Source: a bacterium
GTDB lineage: Bacteria > Actinomycetota > Acidimicrobiia > Spongiisociales > UBA11373
Direction: 5' to 3'
Assembly (NCBI GenBank): GCA_013202595.1
Contig: JABMPV010000390.1
Location: 1 to 27,356 of the forward strand
DNA length: 27,356 nt
Shown here in pieces: positions 22,217 through 27,356 of this stretch. Positions within the stretch are counted from its first letter, which is position 1, and each line of letters opens with the position of its first letter. The notes beneath the pieces are model-generated. The model was given only the letters and a program-made list of their open reading frames with translations, was not told where the DNA came from and searched no databases. The translations under genes and the position numbers were made by a program.

Positions 22217-23152
22217 GTGCTGATCGGCGACGTCCGGTCTGGATTGATCGAAGCCAGGCATGAAGTCTCCATCGCCGCAGTGTCGGCAGATGGCCGCGTC
22301 CTGTTCGCAGAGGGCCCACAGGTTGACGTCCCCTTCTTCTTCAGATCTGCTGCCAAGCCGTTCCAGGCGGCTGAGTCGCAGGCCTCAGGTGCGGGGCTGT
22401 GCCCCGAGGAACTCGCCATTGCGACGGGCAGCCACGGCGGCCAGCCGACCCATGTTGCATACGTCCGCAAGATCCTCGGGCGATCGGGACTGGGCGAGGA
22501 CGACCTCCTGTGCCCGCCGTCGTGGCCCAGCAGCCTCTCCGCCATGAGGACCTGGGTTGCCTTGGGAGAGCGGTCGCCCAGACGGCTGTTCTACAACTGC
22601 TCCGGCAAGCACTCCGGCATGCTCGCTGCGTGCGTTGCCAACGACTGGCCCCTGACCTACATCGACCCCGATCACCCACTCCAGCAGCGCATCGGGCTGC
22701 GGATGGCCGATGCCACAGGCGAAGACCCTGGCCAAACGGGTATCGACGGATGTGGCGTCCCCACGTTCAGTGGGAGCGTCATCGGCCTGGCCAGGGCGTT
22801 TGCCCGGGTCGCGTCGGATCCCGAGTATCGCGAAGTCCGCGAAGCGATGAGTCGCTTCGCCTCGCTCACCTCCGATGGTGATCGATCCGAGGCGAAACTG
22901 GCGCGATGGGTTCCATCCGTCGTCAAGGGTGGGGCTCAGGGATGCCTGGGTCTCGCCTGGTACGGGGGCATCGGCATTGTCGCCAAGTCGTCGTCGGGTC
23001 TGCTGGCCCCCGCAGCCGTCGGCATCGTCGATGGCCTTCGTCGCCTCGGCCTCCTCCCCGACCACCCGACCGCGATGCTGGCCGATGTCGCTGCGCCACC
23101 CGTACTGGGTGGCGGGCGCGAGGTCGGGCGGCAGCACGTCGTGGGCCGCTGA
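22217..23152 (+). CDS. L-asparaginase II (Rhizobium etli type)
   Basis: A 311-aa member of the Asparaginase_II family (PF06089 type), which hydrolyses asparagine to aspartate and ammonia. It is unrelated to the E. coli type I/II enzymes. The family's serine-lysine tandem is seen in RSAAKPFQ (S44, K47). The second Cys/Lys site is CSGKHSGM (C128, K131), with C179 in GIDGCGVP as a further zinc ligand. The length is slightly short of the usual 330 aa, with a compact C-terminus. The start GTG 22217 lies 4 nt after the preceding stop, and its TGA overlaps the next ATG (TGATG). Confidence 0.9.
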   Translation: MLIGDVRSGLIEARHEVSIAAVSADGRVLFAEGPQVDVPFFFRSAAKPFQAAESQASGAGLCPEELAIATGSHGGQPTHVAYVRKILGRSGLGEDDLLCPPSWPSSLSAMRTWVALGERSPRRLFYNCSGKHSGMLAACVANDWPLTYIDPDHPLQQRIGLRMADATGEDPGQTGIDGCGVPTFSGSVIGLARAFARVASDPEYREVREAMSRFASLTSDGDRSEAKLARWVPSVVKGGAQGCLGLAWYGGIGIVAKSSSGLLAPAAVGIVDGLRRLGLLPDHPTAMLADVAAPPVLGGGREVGRQHVVGR

Positions 23153-24057
23153 TGAGGATTCACGACGATTGGGGCACATCCGGCTTCGATTGGGCGCCGA
23201 CCGCAGATCACATCGGGCCCTTCGGTGGACGCGAGTTCCTGCAGGCGTGGTGGCGGCATCGCGGCGGCGACCCGCTGTTGGTCGAGACTCCCGATGCGCT
23301 CATGCCTCTGGTGCGGCGCGGCGACACCGTCATGTTCATGGGAGAAGAGGATCTCACCGACTATCACGCTCCTCTCGGCAGTGGCATCGACGAACTCGTC
23401 GCCGACCTTGCCCTCTCACTCGATGAGGGCACCCGCATCCGGTTCGATTCCCTTCCCCTCGAAGCGGCCGAACCGATCGTCAAGGGCCTGCAGAGCGCCG
23501 GCATTGGCGCTGAGTCCGTCCAGCACGAGGCGGCGGCCATCCTCGATCTCCCCGCAGATTGGGGCCTCTACCTCGAGCAACTCGACAAGAAGCAGCGTCA
23601 CGAGGTACGGCGCAAGCAGCGAAGGTTCATCGAGGCGCTCGGTGAACCCTCGCTGGAACACCGGGATGCTTCCGAGGCCCTGTCGGTGTTCTCCTCGATG
23701 CATAGGGCAGCAGCGGGGGAGAAGGGCGACTTCATGACGACAGAGATGGAGGCCTTCTTCGCCGATCTCGAGGCGTCGGTGCCGGGGGCCCGCTTCGATG
23801 TGCTCTCCGGCGCAGACGGCTCTCCCGTTGCAGCTGCTTTCGGGTTCGAGGATGCCGGTGCGTACTACCTCTACAACTCCGCCTTCGATCCGGATGCGGG
23901 GCATGCATCTCCAGGAGCCGTCCTGGTGACGGCACTGATCGACGCAGCCATCACTGCAGGCAGGGCCCGGTTCGACTTCCTCAAAGGTGATGAGGTCTAC
24001 AAGTACAGACTCGGTGCTGTCGCCCGCCCGCTCTTCGTCATCGAGGCGGTTCGATGA
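23152..24057 (+). CDS. CelD/BcsL-like GNAT acyltransferase (FemAB-like fold)
   Basis: A 301-aa double-GNAT protein. The basic helix LDKKQRHEVRRKQRR (about 144-158) and the C-terminal DFLKGDEVYKYRLG motif (about 278-292) are marks of the Acetyltransf_6/CelD group, which transfers acyl or aminoacyl groups to sugars or peptides. The acceptor is unknown. It lies directly before the MshA-like gene with a 4-nt overlap, but the motifs differ from MshD, so mycothiol acetylation is not claimed. The ATG at 23152 is chosen because it overlaps the asparaginase stop; the longer frame upstream is a shadow of that gene. Confidence 0.82.
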   Translation: MRIHDDWGTSGFDWAPTADHIGPFGGREFLQAWWRHRGGDPLLVETPDALMPLVRRGDTVMFMGEEDLTDYHAPLGSGIDELVADLALSLDEGTRIRFDSLPLEAAEPIVKGLQSAGIGAESVQHEAAAILDLPADWGLYLEQLDKKQRHEVRRKQRRFIEALGEPSLEHRDASEALSVFSSMHRAAAGEKGDFMTTEMEAFFADLEASVPGARFDVLSGADGSPVAAAFGFEDAGAYYLYNSAFDPDAGHASPGAVLVTALIDAAITAGRARFDFLKGDEVYKYRLGAVARPLFVIEAVR

Positions 24058-25274
24058 TTCGCCGGGGCGCCTACGTCAGCATCCATACCTCGCCGCTCGC
24101 CCAACCCGGGGCCGGTGACGCCGGCGGCATGAACGTGTATGTCGATCAGTTGGCCAGGACCATGGCGGGCCGCGGCGTCGACGTCGATGTCTACACACGA
24201 CCGGGTGACGGGGTCCACAGGGTGGTCGAGGTGATGCCGGGGTACCGGGTCATCACCATTCCTTCCGGCCCGGGCACGCGAGCCGTGGCCGAGGATGACC
24301 TGGCCGACCTGGTGGGAGAGTTCGCAGAGCGGATGGTCAAGTTCATGGCAGCCGACGACGTCGTGTACGACCTCGTGCACAGCCACTACTGGCTATCGGG
24401 CTGGGTGGGTGCGCTCCTCCAGGAGATGACCGGTGTCCCACTGGCAATCTCGTTCCACACGCTGGGGCGAGTCAAGGAGGCCACCAGGCGGGTCGACGAC
24501 CCTCCGCCGAGCCTGCTGCGCATCGCAGCCGAGGTAGAGGTGATCGCTAGAGCAGGTTGCGTGGTCGCATCGACTCCTGCCGAGGCAGGTGAGTTGATCG
24601 AGCACTATGCCGCAGACCCCGAGCGCCTGTGCGTGTCGCCTCCGGGAGTGAATCACGATATCTTCTTCCCTGGATCCAAGTCCGCCGCCCGTGAGTCCCT
24701 CGGAATCGCCCAGGGCCCCCTGGTCCTCTACGTGGGGCGGATCCAGCCGCTCAAGGGACTGGACCTCGGTATCGAGGCGTTCGCCGAGGTGGCCGGGTCG
24801 CTGCCGAGTGCGCAGATGCTGATCGTCGGCGGACCTAGCGGCGATCTTGGCGAGGCCGAGGTGGCGATGCTGCGCTCGATGGTCGCCGAAGCGGGCCTGA
24901 GTGACAGGGTCACGTTTGCAGGGACCCTGCCCCACAGTTCGGTCGCAGACGCCTACCGGGCGGCCGACGTCCTCATCGTCCCCTCTCGCAGCGAGTCGTT
25001 CGGGATGGTCGCCGCCGAGGCACAATCGTGCGGGCTCCCGGTGGTGGCGGCCAGGGTCGGGGGACTGGCCTATGCCGTCGATGACGGAATCTCCGGGACA
25101 CTCATCTCGGGATGGGATCCCGGTGACTATGCCAAAGCCCTGCTCGGGATTCTCAACGATCCGCTGGAGGCCGGACGGCTGTCGGCAGGGGCCGTCGCCC
25201 ATGCCGAGCGGTTCTCGTGGCAGCAAACGGCCAATCGCATGCTCGAGTTGTACCAGGGCATAACCGGCACCTGA
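24054..25274 (+). CDS. mshA: MshA-like GT4 glycosyltransferase (mycothiol biosynthesis)
   Basis: A 406-aa GT-B glycosyltransferase. The N-terminal HTSPLAQPGAGDAGGMNVYV block (11-30) is diagnostic of D-inositol-3-phosphate glycosyltransferase MshA, the first step of mycothiol synthesis using UDP-GlcNAc and inositol-3-phosphate. The donor-binding half has GVNHDIFFPG, VGRIQPLKGLD and the E-x7-E element SRSESFGMVAAEA. Length and both domains are normal. Related sucrose-phosphate-synthase-like GT4 enzymes share parts of this, so substrate specificity is probable rather than certain. It is the last gene of the operon. Confidence 0.8.
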   Translation: MIRRGAYVSIHTSPLAQPGAGDAGGMNVYVDQLARTMAGRGVDVDVYTRPGDGVHRVVEVMPGYRVITIPSGPGTRAVAEDDLADLVGEFAERMVKFMAADDVVYDLVHSHYWLSGWVGALLQEMTGVPLAISFHTLGRVKEATRRVDDPPPSLLRIAAEVEVIARAGCVVASTPAEAGELIEHYAADPERLCVSPPGVNHDIFFPGSKSAARESLGIAQGPLVLYVGRIQPLKGLDLGIEAFAEVAGSLPSAQMLIVGGPSGDLGEAEVAMLRSMVAEAGLSDRVTFAGTLPHSSVADAYRAADVLIVPSRSESFGMVAAEAQSCGLPVVAARVGGLAYAVDDGISGTLISGWDPGDYAKALLGILNDPLEAGRLSAGAVAHAERFSWQQTANRMLELYQGITGT

Positions 25275-25316
25275 ACGGCCGGGTGGCATCGGTTCGCGAA
25301 AAGTCCCTCTGAACAC

Positions 25317-25371
25317 TTGTCGACACGACCTGTGCACAAGCACCTGTGGATATCTGTGGATATGTGGAGAA
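25317..25371. promoter_or_regulatory. Cluster of five DnaA-box-like 9-mers
   Basis: Within 55 bp: TTGTCGACA (25317-25325), TGTGCACAA (25331-25339), TGTGGATAT (25345-25353), TGTGGATAT (25355-25363) and TGTGGAGAA (25363-25371). Each is one mismatch from TTGTCCACA or TTATCCACA in one of the two orientations. The 10-bp direct repeat TCGCGAAAAG flanks the cluster at 25294-25303 and 25435-25444. The 317-bp stretch 25275-25591 has no gene. No AT-rich unwinding region is seen. Confidence 0.6.
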
Positions 25372-25462
25372 CCCGCCGACTGATCCCGCAGGTGGGTTGG
25401 ATGGGGTCAGACGAAGCCGGTTACGTGGCTACTCTCGCGAAAAGCAAGCTCGATCGACCGGG

Positions 25463-25492
25463 TTGACCGCCCGGTCGGGTCGCTCGTATCGT
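25463..25492 (+). promoter_or_regulatory. Sigma-70-type promoter of VOC gene
   Basis: TTGACC (25463-25468), an 18-bp spacer, and TATCGT (25487-25492). A leader of about 90 nt follows, before ATG 25592. Confidence 0.55.
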
Positions 25493-25591
25493 GGATTCAG
25501 AAAGGCAGGCCCGAGGTGCCGATGGAGTCAGGAACCCGTTCGGGGAAGTACGGGGAAGCGGCGCCGGAAGTTCCTCGGGCCTGACCTCGTC

Positions 25592-26122
25592 ATGAACACT
25601 CCTGTCATCGACGGTGTCCGCCTCCCCATCAACTGGTCCCGGCTCGGACTGGCACCCGCATGGGACGCCGGCGGTGTGGTGCTCCACAGTGGCCGGCGTG
25701 CGTGGTGTTGGCAGCCGCAGGCGCCATTGATCGAGGTCCGCGCTGCCGTGCCGATGGCGGGCCCGCGTATGGACGGATGGGGTATCGACCACATCGTCCT
25801 GCTGGTCCCGAGACTCGACGCAGCGGTGAGTGCTCTGGCGGCCATCGGGGTGCCCGTTCGCCGAAAGGACGAGATCAGAGGGCGTCAGACGGCCTTCTTC
25901 CTGGTCGGCACGCTCCTGGAAGTGATCGAGTCACACAGCCTCGACCGGCCGCTGCTGTACGGCGTCGCTCTCGAGGTCGACGACCTCGACGCCACCGGCG
26001 CGAGGCTCCGAACCCTCGGGTTGGAGGTCACCGACCCCAGACCGGCGGTTCAGGAAGGCCGCAGGATCAGCACGATCCAGGGCCTCCCTGCCGGCGTCGT
26101 GCTGATGTCCCGGCGGACCTGA
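25592..26122 (+). CDS. VOC-superfamily (glyoxalase-like) protein
   Basis: A 176-aa protein. Two VOC beta-alpha-beta-beta-beta modules are visible in the second part: GIDHIVLLVPRLDAAVSAL...FFLVGTLLEVIE (about 66-115) and YGVALEVDDLDATGARLRTLGLEV (about 123-148). H in IDH and E in LEVIE match metal-ligand positions of the fold. A Trp-rich N-terminus of about 60 residues precedes it without a known domain. The substrate is unknown. Upstream in-frame sequence has poor coding character, so the first ATG after the leader is used. Confidence 0.75.
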   Translation: MNTPVIDGVRLPINWSRLGLAPAWDAGGVVLHSGRRAWCWQPQAPLIEVRAAVPMAGPRMDGWGIDHIVLLVPRLDAAVSALAAIGVPVRRKDEIRGRQTAFFLVGTLLEVIESHSLDRPLLYGVALEVDDLDATGARLRTLGLEVTDPRPAVQEGRRISTIQGLPAGVVLMSRRT

Positions 26123-26144
26123 GCGCGCGCTCTGCCGTCGGGTG

Positions 26145-26717
26145 CTACTTCAGGCTGAAGGGTGGGTACTCGTCCGTGACCATCAAGAAGGCATACGCCT
26201 CGACTCTGAGGCTCCAGCGGAAGACGCCCACGGTGAAGTCGAATAGTCCTCTCGGGTACCGACCCGTGAACAGGATGGCGAACCAGGCGATGATGGAGAC
26301 GAAGAAGACTCCGATGAACAGGACGGCCAGCACCAGGTAGTGGGGGATGGCCAACAACCACTTCACCAGTGGCAGCCACCGGTTGAGGTCCTTGTCCACG
26401 TCCGGGTAATCGATCTCGAGGTGGACCGACTGTGCTTCGTCCGCGTGCGGGTACTGGTCGGTAAGCAGGAGCATGTAGGCGCCCACCCTGGTACTGAAGC
26501 GTGTGAGGTCTCGCAGGAAGTCGAACCACCACCTGGGGTAGCGGAAGCGGAAGACGATCATCAGTGCCACTGCGAACCAGAGCTGACTGGCGGTCGCCAG
26601 TCCCGCGAGGATGGCGACGGGGATGACCCAGATGAGCCTGAAGAAGGTGGTGAATCGATCGAGTTGGTCGGGATAGTCGATGTCGAGGCGGGCAGGGTAG
26701 GACTGTGATGTGGCCAC
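26145..26717 (-). CDS. DUF4389 membrane protein (two tandem domains)
   Basis: A 190-aa integral membrane protein with two copies of the DUF4389 unit. Each begins with a YP-x-RLDIDYPD or V-x-LEIDYPD strand, followed by two TM segments, [RG]-x-RYPR-[WG]-x-FDF, and a final V-x-AY-x-[LF]-x-x-T-D-[QE]-YP. About four TMs are predicted. The family's function is not known. The GTG 26717 start is set by AGGAGG at 26729-26724 (6-nt spacing); the ATG ten codons upstream lacks such a site. A TAGGTT -10 candidate lies at 26752-26747. The gene is convergent with the VOC gene, about 20 bp apart. Confidence 0.88.
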   Translation of the reverse strand: MATSQSYPARLDIDYPDQLDRFTTFFRLIWVIPVAILAGLATASQLWFAVALMIVFRFRYPRWWFDFLRDLTRFSTRVGAYMLLLTDQYPHADEAQSVHLEIDYPDVDKDLNRWLPLVKWLLAIPHYLVLAVLFIGVFFVSIIAWFAILFTGRYPRGLFDFTVGVFRWSLRVEAYAFLMVTDEYPPFSLK

Positions 26718-26723
26718 GGAACT

Positions 26724-26729
26724 CCTCCT
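26724..26729 (-). promoter_or_regulatory. Strong Shine-Dalgarno deciding the DUF4389 start
   Basis: AGGAGG on the minus strand, 6 nt before GTG 26717. It is a full-strength site, rare in this window. Confidence 0.75.
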
Positions 26730-26864
26730 GATGCTGCGTTGAATCAAACCTACTCCCGGGCGCAGATCCGCAGAAAACGTGGGGAGTGCGGCTGGTCATT
26801 GCACCACCAGGTCGGTGCTCCGGCGGGCCCACATCTGGTTGAAGCGGCTCCCTGACTGCCTCGA

Positions 26865-27170
26865 TTGCCGACCCGTTCATCAGACCATGGGCCATCGTTC
26901 GAGGCGGAGCCCGGATGGAGTATCCGGCCCTCCGACGTGCCCGACGAATACACGTGGGTGGTCGCTGATCCCGGGACAATGACCGTGGTGTCGGAGGATG
27001 CCGGGACCCGAAGCGAGGATCCGAACGAATTCGTGGACGGCATTTCGCACTTCGCAATCATCACGCTGGAGCCAACGAAGCCGGGCACCAACACGGTGTG
27101 CTTCGAACTGGTCGGCGCGCATGGAGGATTGCATGAGAGCATCGAGATCAAGGTCGTCGTGAGCGGTTGA
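26865..27170 (+). pseudogene. Possible chagasin-like (I42) inhibitor remnant
   Basis: An open frame from TTG 26865 (up to 101 aa) carries E-Y-T-W-V-V-x-D-P-G, then ISHFAIITLEPTKPGTNTVCFELV and a final E-I-K-V-V-V-S-G. The late beta strands with a KPGT turn and [VF]-x-[FL]-x-L resemble the C-terminal half of I42 cysteine-peptidase inhibitors. The first strands, signal peptide and the NPTTGY loop are absent, and a stop lies at 26853-26855 in the same frame. No Shine-Dalgarno or -10 box was found. It could be a decayed gene, a gene with a frameshift at its start, or an unrelated small protein. Confidence 0.35.
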
Positions 27171-27356
27171 CGACCAGGTCGGGCCAAGTACCGGGAGTCG
27201 CCTTGCATCTCGCGACGTTGGCCCACTGCTCGTATGTGTCACTAGTGCCCCGACCACAAACGTTTGCCGCGTTCACGACGGCCAGATGACGCCCCCGGCT
27301 GTGTCCTCGTCCTCGACGCACGGTGAAGTGCGTCCACGTCCTGCGTCCTTGCCGGA
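27171..27356. other. Right-hand edge, no feature recognised
   Basis: No coding region, repeat or RNA could be supported in these 186 bases. A minus-strand frame stays open to the window edge but shows no recognisable motif. Confidence 0.5.

Noticed and set aside
23152..24057. Mycothiol acetyltransferase MshD next to MshA
   Set aside because: The motifs (KKQRHEVRRK, KGDEVYKYRLG) belong to the CelD/Acetyltransf_6 group, not to MshD.
25275..25591. Chromosomal origin oriC
   Set aside because: DnaA-like boxes are present, but no dnaA, dnaN or gyrB and no AT-rich unwinding element; kept only as a DnaA-site cluster.

Overview
The window is GC-rich, gene-dense DNA from an actinobacterium, most likely a deep-branching lineage such as Acidimicrobiia (the class is inference). 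Pointers are an MshA-type mycothiol glycosyltransferase, an RsiG/AmfC-like protein, many apparently leaderless genes with a TANNNT -10 box 6-9 nt before the start codon, and GTG/TTG starts. No rRNA, tRNA, insertion sequence, prophage or CRISPR array was seen.

Left part (1-6.7 kb): the window opens inside a minus-strand gene with a CxxCxxCxxxCP ferredoxin motif. Next comes a two-component system (response regulator then kinase, minus strand), divergent from a four-gene MacB-like efflux operon (lipoprotein, adaptor with two peptidoglycan-binding domains, ATPase, permease). The short region between the divergent units holds eight pentamer half-sites at exact 11-bp spacing, four per orientation, symmetric about position 2495. 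This is probably the regulator's operator.

Middle (6.9-14.1 kb): a channel-like membrane protein with a degenerate pore loop, a class I glutamine amidotransferase, a small protein with paired CC motifs, a three-gene DrrA/NodIJ-type ABC exporter, a lipoprotein with three tandem repeats, a solitary divergent IF-1, and a frameshifted PH-like membrane gene. Three arrays of a degenerate 7-bp repeat (238-363, 6785-6903, 11723-11764) each lie between a gene's 3' end and the promoter of the next co-directional gene, always in the same polarity.

14.1-19.3 kb: an aromatic/acyl-CoA catabolic block. 4-hydroxyphenylpyruvate dioxygenase and an HMG-CoA-lyase-like protein that lacks the catalytic Cys lie on the minus strand; fumarylacetoacetase, a double-hotdog MaoC dehydratase and a translationally coupled MoaD/ThiS-membrane fusion lie on the plus strand. 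Homogentisate dioxygenase and maleylacetoacetate isomerase are not in the window.

Right part (19.3-27.4 kb): a decayed histidinol-phosphate aminotransferase (internal deletion plus frame change), an M23 peptidase with coiled coil, and a tight four-gene operon (RsiG-like c-di-GMP-binding anti-sigma candidate, L-asparaginase II, CelD-like GNAT, MshA-like glycosyltransferase). After it comes a non-coding stretch with five DnaA-box-like 9-mers within 55 bp, then a VOC-fold protein, a DUF4389 membrane protein, and a possible remnant of a chagasin-like inhibitor.
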